DNA from: Xanthomonas sp. DAR 35659
Lineage (GTDB): Bacteria > Pseudomonadota > Gammaproteobacteria > Xanthomonadales > Xanthomonadaceae
NCBI RefSeq assembly: GCF_041242975.1
Contig: NZ_CP162488.1
Coordinates: forward strand, 3,028,001 to 3,092,000
DNA length: 64,000 nt
Reading direction: 5' to 3'
A program made the position numbers and the translations under genes. The notes below the pieces were generated by a model, which searched no databases, was not told the DNA's origin, and saw only the letters and a list, made by a program, of their open reading frames with translations. The number at the start of each line of letters is the position of its first letter. The first letter of the stretch is position 1. This document shows positions 49,917 to 59,555 of the stretch, in pieces.

Positions 49917-52900
49917 ATGCCGCAGCGGTCGATCCACCGGAAGCTGACCTGGGGCGCGCTGCTCGCCACCGCGGCGGCCGCGGCGATCGCGCAACCGGCC
50001 GGCCTCGACATCCCCGCCGGGCCGTTGGCGCCGGCGCTGAACGCGTTGGCGCGGCAGGCCGGGTTGCAGTTGCTGTATCGGCCCGAACTGGTCCGCGACC
50101 TGTCCACGGCGGGCGTGCGCGACGCCAGCGATCCGCTGCGCGCGCTGGACGCGCTGTTGCAGGGCACCGGCCTGGAAGCCCAGCGCGAGGGCAAGGACAT
50201 CGTGCTGCGGCGGTTAGCGGCGGCGCCCGCGCCCGTCGTGCCGGCGACGCCGCCGCTTGTACCGCCCGCCGCCGCGGCGCCAGCGCAACTGGCGACGCTG
50301 CAAGTGACCGGCTCGCGGATCCCGCGCGCGCAGTCGGAAGGCGCGGCGCCGGTGACGGTGATAGACGCCGCGCAGATCCGCACCAGCGGTTTCACCCGGC
50401 TGCCGGACGTGCTGCGCGCGCTGACCCAGAACGTCGGCGAGACCCAGAGCCAGCAATCGGCCAGCGGCGCCGACTACACGCCGGGCGCTGAGCAGGTGAA
50501 CCTGCGCGGGCTCGGCCCCAACCACACCCTGGTGCTGATCAACGGCCGCCGCGTGGCCGACTTCCCGCTGCCGTTCAACGGCCGCAGCAACTTCGTCGAT
50601 ATCGCCAGCGTGCCGCTGGGCATGGTCGAGCGCATCGAGGTGCTGACCGGCAGCGCGTCGGCGGTGTACGGGTCCGACGCGATCGCCGGGGTGATCAACA
50701 TCCTGCTCAAGCGCGATGCCGACGGCACCAGCGTGGACGCCCGCTACGGGCAGAGCAGCCGCGGCGATGCGCGTTCGCTGCGGGCCAGCCTCACCCACGG
50801 CTTTTCCGGCGACGCGCTGTCCGGCCTGGTCGCCGTCGAGGCGAACCTGCAGCAACCGCTGTGGGGCTATCAGCGCGACCGCCAGGACTCCAGCGACGAC
50901 GCCCCCAGCGCACGCGCGGCCGCGCCGCGCCGCGTGTTCCTGCGCACCGACGGCGACGACGTCTATCTCGACCCGGGCGCGGCCACCTGCGCGCCGTTGG
51001 CGGCCCTCAACGGGCACGACACCGGCTACAGCGCGCGGGAGGGTGCCGGCGCGGCCGGCCAGCCCGGCTACTACTGCGGCAGCCGCCGCGCCATCGCCTA
51101 TGGCACCCTGCTGCACCGCCGGCGCAGCCTGGATGCGTATGCCACGCTGCACCGCGCGCTGGGCGATCGCGCCGAATGGTTCGCCGACGTGCAGGTGGGG
51201 CTGCAGGACGTCGCGCTGATGGACAGCGTGCAGAACTGGTCGTACATGCGCGCGGACGGCAACGAGGAAGGCTATTTCTACAACCAGCGCACCGCGCAGG
51301 TGGAGTCCTGGCGCAGGCAGTTCGCGCCGGAGGAGATGGGCGGCCTGGAGGCCAACATGATCCGCAACCGGCAGCAGCGCCTCGGCGTGAGCACCGGCAT
51401 CGACGGCACGCTCGGCACCGGCGACTGGGCGTACGAGGCCGCACTGAGCCATTCCCAGGCGACGCTGCGCACCACCTGGCCGCAGATCGTCGCCGCGCGC
51501 GCCAACGCGTGGTTCCTGGGCGAGCAACACGGGGTGGACCCGAACTCCGGCTATCCGCGCTTCGATGCCGATCCGGCGCGCCTGTACACCGCGCTGACCC
51601 CGGCCGAGTACGCCGCCATCGCGGCGCGCACCACCTACCGCCCGCGTTCGCGCAGCGACGCGGCCACGCTGACCCTGCGCAACCCCGCACTGTTCGGTCT
51701 GCGCGGAGGCGACGCCGGCATCGCGCTCACCGCCGAGGCCGGCGAGCAGGCCTATGCGCTGCATCCGGACCCCTTGGCGACCCAGTCCTACTACTACAGC
51801 TGGCGCGACGCCGACGGCGCCGGCCAGCGCCGACGCTGGGCACTGGCGGCGGAACTGCGCCTGCCGCTGCTGGAACAGCTCACCGTCGACGGCGCGGCGC
51901 GCTACGACCGCTACGCCTATTCCGGCCGGCAGGTCGGCCGCCTCACCTGGAGCACGGGCCTGGAGTGGCGCCCGAGCGAGCACCTGTTGCTGCGCGCCTC
52001 GCAAGGCCTGGCGTTCCGCGCCCCGGACCTGCACTACCTGTACGCGGGCGAAGGCATCGACGAAGACCAGGTCACGGATTATTTCCGCTGCCAGACCGAA
52101 GACGCCGCGGCCAGCGCAGCAACGTGCCGCTTCGACAACGAACCGCTGCTGCGCCGCCGCCGTGGCAATCTGGCGCTGAAGCCGGAGACCAGCCGCTCCT
52201 GGACCGCCGGCGCGGTCTGGTCGCCGCTGGCGGGCCTGGATCTCACCGTGGACTATTTCTCCATCGACCTGCGCAATCAGGTGCAGGATCTCAGCGCCGA
52301 TCGCGCCCTGCGCGACGAGGCCGACTGCCGTCTCGGCCGCCGTCCGCTGGACGCGGCCGCCTGCCAGCAGAGCATCGCGCGGGTAGTGCGCACCCCCGAG
52401 GGTCGGCTCTATGCGGTGGCGCTGGCGCCGATGAATCTGGCCCGCACCAGCACCAGTGGCGTGGACGCGCAACTGCACGCGCAATCGGACACCCGCATCG
52501 GCAGCTTCGAGGCCGCGCTCGGTTACACCTGGGTGCGCCAGTACCGCGTCCAGCTCTACGCCGGCGAACCGATGCGCGACGCGTTCGCGCCCAACAGCGG
52601 CGACGACATGCCGCGCACCAAGGCCAACGCCCGCCTGACCTGGTCGCACCAGGCCTGGTCGGCGACCCTGCACGCGCAACGGCTGGGGCGTCTCCCCAGT
52701 TGGGCCTCCACCGCCGGCACCTACGACGCGGCCAGCGGCCTGCGGCCGTGGATCGGCGCCAGCTATCGCTTCAATGCCAACCTGGCGTACCGGATCGACG
52801 CGCGCAGCGAAGTGGCGCTGGCCGCCACCAACCTGTTCGATGCGATGCCGCCGCGCGATCCCAGCGCCACCGTGTATCCGTACTACGACGTGTCCTGGTT

Positions 52901-52964
52901 CGACACTGTCGGCCGGCAGGTGTTCGTGCAGTACACCCGGCGCTTGGGCACGGCGTCGCGCTAG
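49917..52964 (+). CDS. TonB-dependent receptor with N-terminal STN signalling domain
   Basis: A 1015-residue outer-membrane receptor. The signal peptide is followed by an STN domain at about 28-95 (GLDIPAGPLAPALNALARQAGLQLLYRPELV), a TonB box-like stretch (LATLQVTGSRI), a plug at about 125-240 (VNLRGLGPNHTLVLINGRRVADFPLPF, IEVLTGSASAVYGSDAIAGVINILLKRD) and a 22-strand barrel. The STN domain should contact the FecR product, making a complete FecA-FecR-FecI-type signalling chain. The plug type (GSRIPR, LINGRR) is common among xanthomonad receptors with carbohydrate or other organic substrates, so iron is not assured. The C terminus lacks a final Phe. Confidence 0.92.
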   Translation: MPQRSIHRKLTWGALLATAAAAAIAQPAGLDIPAGPLAPALNALARQAGLQLLYRPELVRDLSTAGVRDASDPLRALDALLQGTGLEAQREGKDIVLRRLAAAPAPVVPATPPLVPPAAAAPAQLATLQVTGSRIPRAQSEGAAPVTVIDAAQIRTSGFTRLPDVLRALTQNVGETQSQQSASGADYTPGAEQVNLRGLGPNHTLVLINGRRVADFPLPFNGRSNFVDIASVPLGMVERIEVLTGSASAVYGSDAIAGVINILLKRDADGTSVDARYGQSSRGDARSLRASLTHGFSGDALSGLVAVEANLQQPLWGYQRDRQDSSDDAPSARAAAPRRVFLRTDGDDVYLDPGAATCAPLAALNGHDTGYSAREGAGAAGQPGYYCGSRRAIAYGTLLHRRRSLDAYATLHRALGDRAEWFADVQVGLQDVALMDSVQNWSYMRADGNEEGYFYNQRTAQVESWRRQFAPEEMGGLEANMIRNRQQRLGVSTGIDGTLGTGDWAYEAALSHSQATLRTTWPQIVAARANAWFLGEQHGVDPNSGYPRFDADPARLYTALTPAEYAAIAARTTYRPRSRSDAATLTLRNPALFGLRGGDAGIALTAEAGEQAYALHPDPLATQSYYYSWRDADGAGQRRRWALAAELRLPLLEQLTVDGAARYDRYAYSGRQVGRLTWSTGLEWRPSEHLLLRASQGLAFRAPDLHYLYAGEGIDEDQVTDYFRCQTEDAAASAATCRFDNEPLLRRRRGNLALKPETSRSWTAGAVWSPLAGLDLTVDYFSIDLRNQVQDLSADRALRDEADCRLGRRPLDAAACQQSIARVVRTPEGRLYAVALAPMNLARTSTSGVDAQLHAQSDTRIGSFEAALGYTWVRQYRVQLYAGEPMRDAFAPNSGDDMPRTKANARLTWSHQAWSATLHAQRLGRLPSWASTAGTYDAASGLRPWIGASYRFNANLAYRIDARSEVALAATNLFDAMPPRDPSATVYPYYDVSWFDTVGRQVFVQYTRRLGTASR

Positions 52965-53114
52965 ACGCTGCGCGGGGCCTGGCGCAGGCGGCATGTGGTG
53001 GTGGATAGCCACTGCAGGCCACCCGATCGACACCCACGCACGCCGTCCTGGCCCCCCGGGCACACGGCGCGCAGGGCGCATACATCGCGGGGCAGCGGCG
53101 CCCCCCGCGCCTGC

Positions 53115-53534
53115 TCAGGCCAGACGCATCCGCTGCCCGTTCGGCTCCTCGCGCATCGCCTGCGCCTGCTCCACCACCTTGGCCACGCGCTCGGGATCCG
53201 ACGGAAACAGCAGCTCGACGCGGTCGCACGGGAACCCCAGCACCGTCACGCCGCGCGCCGTGAGCCGCAGGCACAGCCGGTCCGCGTGCAGCACCGCCTC
53301 CTCCAGCAGGCCGGTGCCGCCCTGCGCCTGATCCTTGCGCTCCAGGTACAGGCCCTCGATCGCCGCCTCCTCGTCGTCATGGAAGCCGCAGACCAGATGC
53401 AACCGATCCTCGGGATCGTGCGCCGAACGGAAGCCGGTGCTGATCCAGATCTCCCAATCGGTGGTCCCGGCATCCAGGAAGTCGCACTGGTACTGCAGCG
53501 GCGTGGCCGCGGCGGAGGAAGAAACGGGATCCAA
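53115..53534 (-). CDS. Hypothetical protein (139 aa, probable TTG start)
   Basis: Sequence after the start is DPVSSSAAATPLQYQCDFLDAG, followed by TDWEIWISTGFRSAHDPEDRLHLVCGFHDDEEAAIEGLYLERKDQAQGG and a helical C-terminal part (PSDPERVAKVVEQAQAMREEPNGQRMRLA). It is soluble, acidic, without signal or membrane segment. No ATG or GTG fits the start; TTG at 53532-53534 with GGCGAGC upstream is the best choice, so the N terminus is uncertain. No family recognised; it lies between a receptor gene and a TPR-protein gene facing the other way. Confidence 0.65.
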   Translation of the reverse strand: MDPVSSSAAATPLQYQCDFLDAGTTDWEIWISTGFRSAHDPEDRLHLVCGFHDDEEAAIEGLYLERKDQAQGGTGLLEEAVLHADRLCLRLTARGVTVLGFPCDRVELLFPSDPERVAKVVEQAQAMREEPNGQRMRLA

Positions 53535-53741
53535 GACAGTCGCTCGCCATCGAAAACGCCATGATAGCGGCCCGCCCGCCTGCTCCGGCGGATGCGGGCC
53601 GCGCCCGCAATGGCGCATGCCGGCGTCCGCCGCCCGGTAGGGAAAGCCGCGGCTGGCTCGTCTATCTACCGACGTTCCCGCTGGAGCCGCCGCCGCGCCG
53701 CCTCGGCTCCCGCACCACTTTTTTCCCGGAGCATCCGCTGC

Positions 53742-55415
53742 ATGCAAACCCTGATCCAGCGCGGCATGGCCGCCCTACGCCAGGACGACTTCGCAGGCCT
53801 GTACCGGCTGTGGTCCGGCTCGACCGTCTTCGGCCACCTGCAGGAGCACGACCTCCATCGCCTGATGCAGCGCTGCGACGAACGCATCCAGGCCGCGCCC
53901 ACCGATGCCTGGCCCTGGCTGCTGCAATGCATGCTCTACCTGGACCGCAGCGAGCACTTCGACCGCGACCGCGCGCGGGCGCTGCGCCGTGTCGCCGAGT
54001 GGGCCAATCACGCGATCGGCCTGGACCCGGACAACGCCGCCGCGCACCGCCTGCTCGGCAGCGCGCACTACTGGCTGGACGAACCGGACGCGGCGATCCC
54101 CGCCTACCGCGCATCGCACGCGCTGCAGCCGCAGGTGGACCTGCAGGTTCGCCTGTTCGAGATGGAAGCGCTGCCGGCCGGCCAGTCGCCGCAGCAGCTG
54201 CAACTGGATTTCCGCGACAGCGACGCCTGCGGCTACTACGGCGCCGGCGTCTCCATCGGCAAATGGAAGCACGCGCGGATGGATCCGGCCGACGCCGGCT
54301 ACATCGATGCGATGCAGTTCGCACTCTACGAGCACTGCACCACGCTGTTCCGGCAGGCCCTGGAACGGGGCGATGCCGCCACCTGCAACACCGACACGCA
54401 CACCTTCGCGATGTGCTGCAACAACCTGGGCACCCTGTACATGGACCGGGGCCTGCACGCGCAGGCCCAGGCCATCCTCGAAGAGGGACTGCGCCACAGC
54501 CAGTTCCAGTTCCTGCACCAGAACCTGCGCCAGGCCTACCGCAACCAGGGCATGCGGGCCGAAGCGGCGGAACTGTCGCTGACCCTGATGATGGACTACG
54601 ACCTGGACACCGCGCTGTTCCTGGATTGCGCGCAGACGGCGTGCAGCCACCTCAACCGCGTCGGCCGCTACGCCGATGTGCTGGAGATCGCCGATGCGGC
54701 GCAGGAGGAGTTCGAGGCGCTCGGCGCGACCGCCCAGGCCGATCCGGAGCTGCTGCGGATGTACGCGCTGGTGCAGGCGCACCACCGCCTCACCGCGGCG
54801 CGGGCACTGGGCCGGCTGCAGCCGGAGCAGGTCGACATCGCCCTGGCGCAGGCGGCGGCGCAGGCCAACCCGCACGACCTGGACACGCTGTTCGTGCAGG
54901 CCAGCGCACTCGGCGAGGCGCAGGCGTACGCCGCCGCGGTCGAGGCCTACGCCGCCCTGATCGCGCAGGCCGCGCAGCAGCGGGATCTGCAGGCGCTCCA
55001 GCGCGCACGGCACGGCCGCGGCTATCTGCTGCTGTACTATCTGCCGGACGCCAAGGCGGCGTTGCAGGATTTCCTCGCCGTGCAACGCGACGGCACCGAC
55101 GACTTCTACACGCACTACTACCAGGCCAACTGCCATTACGTGCTCAAGGACTACCGCAGCGCGCTGTCGGCCTGCGACGCGGCACGCGCGCTGCTCGACG
55201 AGGCCTTGCTGCAGGCGGACTCCGGCTCGGCCGCGCAGCTGTACATGATGGAAGCCAATTGCCACATGAACCTCGGCGCCTATCCCGCGTCGGTCGCCGC
55301 CTTCGAGCGCTCGCTGGCGCTGCACGACCGAGAGGACGTCCGCGAGACCTACGAACTGGCCCGGCAACTGGCGGCCAAGCCGAAGAAGGGCCTGTTCGGA
55401 CGACTGTTCTCGTGA
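53742..55415 (+). CDS. TPR-repeat protein of unknown function
   Basis: A 557-residue soluble protein. Tetratricopeptide-like helices occur at about 85-150 (ANHAIGLDPDNAAAHRLLGSAHYWLDEPDAAIPAYRASHAL), 225-290 (CNNLGTLYMDRGLHAQAQAILEEGLRHSQ) and 470-550 (YYQANCHYVLKDYRSALSACDAARALLDEA, MMEANCHMNLGAYPASVAAFERSLALHD). The C terminus KPKKGLFGRLFS is an amphipathic basic tail. A central block with GYYGAGVSIGKWKHARMDPADAG is not TPR-like. It is a scaffold of unknown partner. Resembles DUF4034-like or 'tetratricopeptide' proteins of Pseudomonas and Xanthomonas. Confidence 0.8.
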   Translation: MQTLIQRGMAALRQDDFAGLYRLWSGSTVFGHLQEHDLHRLMQRCDERIQAAPTDAWPWLLQCMLYLDRSEHFDRDRARALRRVAEWANHAIGLDPDNAAAHRLLGSAHYWLDEPDAAIPAYRASHALQPQVDLQVRLFEMEALPAGQSPQQLQLDFRDSDACGYYGAGVSIGKWKHARMDPADAGYIDAMQFALYEHCTTLFRQALERGDAATCNTDTHTFAMCCNNLGTLYMDRGLHAQAQAILEEGLRHSQFQFLHQNLRQAYRNQGMRAEAAELSLTLMMDYDLDTALFLDCAQTACSHLNRVGRYADVLEIADAAQEEFEALGATAQADPELLRMYALVQAHHRLTAARALGRLQPEQVDIALAQAAAQANPHDLDTLFVQASALGEAQAYAAAVEAYAALIAQAAQQRDLQALQRARHGRGYLLLYYLPDAKAALQDFLAVQRDGTDDFYTHYYQANCHYVLKDYRSALSACDAARALLDEALLQADSGSAAQLYMMEANCHMNLGAYPASVAAFERSLALHDREDVRETYELARQLAAKPKKGLFGRLFS

Positions 55416-55530
55416 GCGCGCGCGCATGAGCCGCATTCGGCCCGCTGCCTGCGCCGCTGTGCGTTCCGCGGTGGCGCCGTTCGCCCCCTGTGGCGCCGCG
55501 CGACCGCGCGCGTCCTGATTCGACGGCAAG

Positions 55531-56724
55531 ATGCTGCGCCGTCTGCTCCTCGGCCTGAGTCTGCTGCTCGGTGGCTGTACAGCGTCGGCGCCGGCACCGG
55601 CGCCGCTGGAGCAGCAGGTCTACGTCTGGCAGCGGCAGTGGAGCGGCGCGCACGCCGCCGTGCTGGCGCAGACCCGCACGGATTTCTCGGCGCTGCGCGT
55701 GCTGGCGCTGCAGGCGCACCCGCGCGCCGGCTGGGGCCGCGCCGCCCCGGATCTGCGGCAGCTCGCCGCCGATGGCCGCCCGGTGATCGCGGTGGTGCGG
55801 CTGGATGGGCAATTGCCGGCGCTGGACACGGCGCGGATCGACACCGAGGTCCTGCACCTGGTCCGCGACTGGCGCGGTGCCGGCGTCGCACTGCGCGGCG
55901 TGGAGATCGACCACGACTGCGGCACCGCACGCCTGCCCGCCTATGCGCGGTTGCTGCGGCAGTTGCGCCGTGCGCTGCCGGCGGAACTGGCGCTGAGCAT
56001 CACTGCCCTGCCGGCCTGGCTGGACAGCCCGGTGCTGCCCACGCTGTTGCGCACGGTCGATAGCTCCGTGCTGCAGGTGCACGCGGTGAGTGCGCCCGCC
56101 ACCGGCCTGTTCGACCCGGCACAGGCGCGGCGCTGGGTCGACCGCTATGCCGGGCGCAGCGACAGGCCATTCTGGCTGGCCCTGCCGGCCTACGGCGTGG
56201 CCGTGGTCGAGAGTGCGGATGCCACGCCGCTGATCGAAAGCGAAGCGCCGCTGCCGGTCGCCGGCGCGCGCCGCGAACTGCGCGTGTCGCCGCAGCAAGT
56301 GGCCGCCTTCCTGGGCGAGCTGCGCACGCGCCGCCCGCCGCACCTGGCCGGCGTGGTCTGGTTCCGCCTGCCGCTGCCGGGCGATCGCCGCGCCTGGCCG
56401 CTGGCGACCCTGCAAGCGGTGGTGCACGGCCGGCCACTGCAGGCGGCGTTGCAGGTGCAGGCCAGCGGCAACGGCGCGCTGTACGACCTGACCCTGGTCA
56501 ACCGCGGCAACGCCGCGGCCCCGCCGCCACGCCGCATCGTCCTGCGCGGCGGCGACTGCGAGGCCGGCGACGCGCTCGGCGACTACCGCTTGCAACTTTC
56601 GGCGCCGGCGCCGAGCTTCGTCCGCGCGCCGCACTCCCCGCCCCTGGCCGCCGGAGAACGCCGTGCGCTAGGCTGGATCCGTTGCCGCACCCTGCCTACA
56701 GGTTCCTTCGATGTCCTGCCCTGA
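55531..56724 (+). CDS. DUF3142 domain lipoprotein
   Basis: A 397-residue protein. The lipoprotein signal is LLLGLSLLLGGC (Cys about residue 16). The DUF3142 domain shows QVYVWQRQWSGAHAAVL, VIAVVRLDGQL, GVALRGVEIDHDCGTARLPAYARLLRQLRRALPAELALSITALPAWLDSP, FWLALPAYGVAV and VVWFRLPLPGDRRAWPL. The fold looks like a TIM-barrel glycoside-hydrolase relative (EIDHDC as a possible catalytic strand), but activity is unknown. The 3' end overlaps the following gene by 14 bases, a conserved-looking partnership. Confidence 0.85.
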   Translation: MLRRLLLGLSLLLGGCTASAPAPAPLEQQVYVWQRQWSGAHAAVLAQTRTDFSALRVLALQAHPRAGWGRAAPDLRQLAADGRPVIAVVRLDGQLPALDTARIDTEVLHLVRDWRGAGVALRGVEIDHDCGTARLPAYARLLRQLRRALPAELALSITALPAWLDSPVLPTLLRTVDSSVLQVHAVSAPATGLFDPAQARRWVDRYAGRSDRPFWLALPAYGVAVVESADATPLIESEAPLPVAGARRELRVSPQQVAAFLGELRTRRPPHLAGVVWFRLPLPGDRRAWPLATLQAVVHGRPLQAALQVQASGNGALYDLTLVNRGNAAAPPPRRIVLRGGDCEAGDALGDYRLQLSAPAPSFVRAPHSPPLAAGERRALGWIRCRTLPTGSFDVLP

Positions 56725-58915
56725 GTTCCGGCGCGCGAGCGTGTTCGCCGCCGTGTTGGTCCTGCTGCCGCTGGGCGGCGCCCGCGCCTGCGGCCCGGAT
56801 TTTCCGTACCGCCTGCTCGACGACCGCGCCGGCGCGCTGGCGACCTTGCCGGAAGGCAGCTTCGCCCAGGAGGCGCAGCGCCTCGGCGCGCCGATCGCCG
56901 GCCTCGGCCGTGCCAGCGACGCGACGCTGCGGCGCTACTGGGACGCCGGCACGCAGTTCCCGCAACAGCGCGTCGATGTCGAACGCACGCAACTGGGCGC
57001 CGCGCGCGCCGCCCGCATCGAGCAGTTGCGGGCGCTGCACGACGCGCAGCGCGCCGAGCGCGACGGCGCCGACCTGCCGCCGGAACTGCGCCTGTACACC
57101 GCCGGCGCGGTGGCGTTCGCGCAGGGCGAGTATCCGCTGGCGGCGGACTACTTCCGCCAGGTGCTGGCCCTGCCCGCGGCGCAGCGCCGCGCGCGCAGCA
57201 CCTGGGCCGCCTATTCGCTGGGACGCAGCCTGGCGCTGGCCGCCGACGGCGCGCTCGCCGGCGACGCCGCGGCGCAGCGGCAGGCGTACCGGCAGCAGGC
57301 GCGCGAGGCATGGCAGCAGACGCGCGCTTTGCGCATCGCCGGATTCGACGATCCGCTGGAACTGGGCATCGCCAGCCTCGGCGAGGAAGCGCGCCTGCTG
57401 CTGGGCACGGGCGACTGGACCGGCGCGATCGACCTGTATGCCATCCAGGCGGCGCAGGGCTCGGACACCGGCATGAGTTCGCTGAAACAGTTGGCCGCCC
57501 AGCTCGCCAGCCTTGGCGATGCGCAACTGGCGCCGCTTTTGCGGCAGCAGGCGGTGCGCCGGCTGCTGATCGCCAAGCTGCTCAGCAACACCACCGCCTT
57601 CGACACCGATGACGCCGCCGGCAACACCCTCACTTCGGCGCGCTTCCTGCGCCTGCTGCACGACGCCGGTATCGACCCGGTCGAGGACGCCGACCGCCTG
57701 GCGGCGCTGGCCTATCGCCAGGGCGACTACGCCGGCGCCGGGCGCCTGCTCGCGCACGCCGGCGACAGCGGCCTGGCCTGGTGGCTGCGCGCCAAGATGG
57801 CGGTGCGCGACGGCGATGCCGCGCGCGCCGGGCAGGCTTATGCGCAGGCGGCGCGGCGCTTCCCTCGGGACGAGGAATGGGGCATGCGCCACGACGACGA
57901 CGACGAACACGAGGCCTTCAAGCCGCAGTGCCGCATCGAAGGCGAAGCGGCGATCCTGGCCTTGCAGCGCGGCAGCTACCTGGAAGCGTTCGCGCAGCTG
58001 TACCGCAGTGGCGAGGTGTACTGGGAAGACGCCGCCGCCGTCGCCGAGCGCGTGCTCACGGTGCAGGAACTGCAGGACTACGTGGATCGCAACGTCCCGG
58101 CCGCGCCGCCGACCGCCGCCGGCGTGACGCTGGAGTACTGGGAGCGGCCGCCGGCATTGAAGCTGCGCGAACTGCTGGCGCGCCGGCTGATGCGCGCCGG
58201 CCGCTACGACGATGCATTGCCTTACTTCGCCCAGGCCGAACTGCGCGAAGCGGCGCGACGCTACGGCGACGCACGGCGCGACGCCGCCTCGGCCTGGACC
58301 GGCATCGGCCGTGCCGAGGCCAACTATCGCGCCGCGCTGATCGCACGCCGCAACGGCATGGAAGTGCTGGGCTACGAACTGGGGCCGGACAATCGCGTCT
58401 ACGCCGGCAACTACGGCGAAAGGACGCCGCATGCGCAACTGCGCCCCGGCGGCCTGATCTCCGCCGCCGAAGCGCAACGCTGGGATGCCACCGCCGCACA
58501 GCCCTATCAGCGCTATCACTACCGCTGGATCGCCGCCGCCCTGGCCGACCGCGCCGCCGACGACCTGCCCACGCGCAGTCAGGCCTACGCCGCGGTCCTG
58601 TGCCTGTCCACCGATTGGATGATCAATCTCGACCCGGCGCAGGCGCGCCGTTCCTACCAGCGCTACATCGCGCACGGCGCGCTCAATCCGCTGACAGGCC
58701 AAGCCTATCCGTTCGGCGTGGGCGCCTGCGAGACGCCGAATTTCGAAGGCGCGCGGCGGCGCCTGTGGAGCGACCGCTGGCAGGCACTACGCAACGCCGT
58801 GCACACGCACCGTCTCGCCCTGGGCGCGGCGTGCCTGGCGCTGCTGGCTGCGACGATCTGGTACGTGCGTCGGCGCAAGCGACGCAACGGCGACGCCGCC
58901 GCGCCGCAGGCCTGA
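56711..58915 (+). CDS. Large secreted or membrane-tethered repeat protein, partner of the DUF3142 gene
   Basis: A 734-residue protein. The signal sequence (FAAVLVLLPLGGARACGPDFPYRLL) is followed by many alpha-helical hairpins resembling TPR/Sel1 units (YTAGAVAFAQGEYPLAADYFRQVLALP, LARRLMRAGRYDDALPYFAQAELREAARRYGDA). One C-terminal helix (about 700-722, RLALGAACLALLAATIWYV) is followed by a basic tail, so the bulk faces the periplasm. ACGPDFP after the signal sequence is conserved in proteins next to DUF3142 genes. Function is unknown. It overlaps the DUF3142 gene and so is translationally coupled to it. Confidence 0.8.
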   Translation: MSCPEFRRASVFAAVLVLLPLGGARACGPDFPYRLLDDRAGALATLPEGSFAQEAQRLGAPIAGLGRASDATLRRYWDAGTQFPQQRVDVERTQLGAARAARIEQLRALHDAQRAERDGADLPPELRLYTAGAVAFAQGEYPLAADYFRQVLALPAAQRRARSTWAAYSLGRSLALAADGALAGDAAAQRQAYRQQAREAWQQTRALRIAGFDDPLELGIASLGEEARLLLGTGDWTGAIDLYAIQAAQGSDTGMSSLKQLAAQLASLGDAQLAPLLRQQAVRRLLIAKLLSNTTAFDTDDAAGNTLTSARFLRLLHDAGIDPVEDADRLAALAYRQGDYAGAGRLLAHAGDSGLAWWLRAKMAVRDGDAARAGQAYAQAARRFPRDEEWGMRHDDDDEHEAFKPQCRIEGEAAILALQRGSYLEAFAQLYRSGEVYWEDAAAVAERVLTVQELQDYVDRNVPAAPPTAAGVTLEYWERPPALKLRELLARRLMRAGRYDDALPYFAQAELREAARRYGDARRDAASAWTGIGRAEANYRAALIARRNGMEVLGYELGPDNRVYAGNYGERTPHAQLRPGGLISAAEAQRWDATAAQPYQRYHYRWIAAALADRAADDLPTRSQAYAAVLCLSTDWMINLDPAQARRSYQRYIAHGALNPLTGQAYPFGVGACETPNFEGARRRLWSDRWQALRNAVHTHRLALGAACLALLAATIWYVRRRKRRNGDAAAPQA

Positions 58916-59237
58916 GGCGCACGCCGCGTCCTGAACGCACTCCGGTGCGCGGCAGAAGACGCTGCGCCGCATCGGCGGCCCCATCGCCGCCTTGAGCGTG
59001 GCGCGTGGCGCGCCGCGGTAGGGATCGCCCACGGTCGCTCGTCTTTTCAACAGACCTTCTTCCGCGAGCCGGACCCGTGTTCAGCGCACGCGGCGCCGGC
59101 CGCCTCGTCGTTCTGGACCGACCGTTCTCCCGATGCAGCATCCCACTACGCGCGACAAGGACGTCACCGCCCGCGGCCAGCGCCGCGCGCACGCGCGTCC
59201 GCCTCACGCGTGCGCAGGCGCCGCCTGCGCGCCGCGC
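58916..59237. other. Intergenic stretch without a convincing gene
   Basis: About 320 bp between the ends of two convergent units. Frames are Arg/Ala rich without ribosome sites. No clear terminator or repeat was found. Confidence 0.5.
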
Positions 59238-59546
59238 TCAATTCCAGCAGCCCCAGGCGATGCAGGCCAGCACCATCGACCCCAGGCAGCACAGGCGCAC
59301 GCTGCGACGGCGACTGCACAACGCATGCAGCGCCTGCAGCAGCAACAGCGCGCCCAGAATGCACAGGCCGACCAGGCGCCCGTTGCCGCTGTCCTGAAAG
59401 CCAGCCGAGGAAACGTCCGGATCGGTGCCGTCCACCCAGGCGTACGGGCTACCGGAAACGGCATACAGCAGCAGCATGCCGATCGCGTAGGCGCTCCAGG
59501 CCAGCGCTTGCGCGGCGATCGCCACGGCGCGACGCGACAGTCTCAT
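59238..59546 (-). CDS. Small membrane protein (102 aa)
   Basis: Three hydrophobic helices at about 7-31, 57-77 and 82-100 (AIAAQALAWSAYAIGMLLLYAV, LVGLCILGALLLLQALHAL, LCCLGSMVLACIAWGCW). Between the first two is a short periplasmic or cytoplasmic loop SGSPYAWVDGTDPDVSSAGFQDSGN. It ends in WGCWN. No family recognised. It starts 9 bases after the STY0301-like gene in the same direction and forms a two-gene unit with it. Confidence 0.75.
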   Translation of the reverse strand: MRLSRRAVAIAAQALAWSAYAIGMLLLYAVSGSPYAWVDGTDPDVSSAGFQDSGNGRLVGLCILGALLLLQALHALCSRRRSVRLCCLGSMVLACIAWGCWN

Positions 59547-59555
59547 TGCCCGCCC

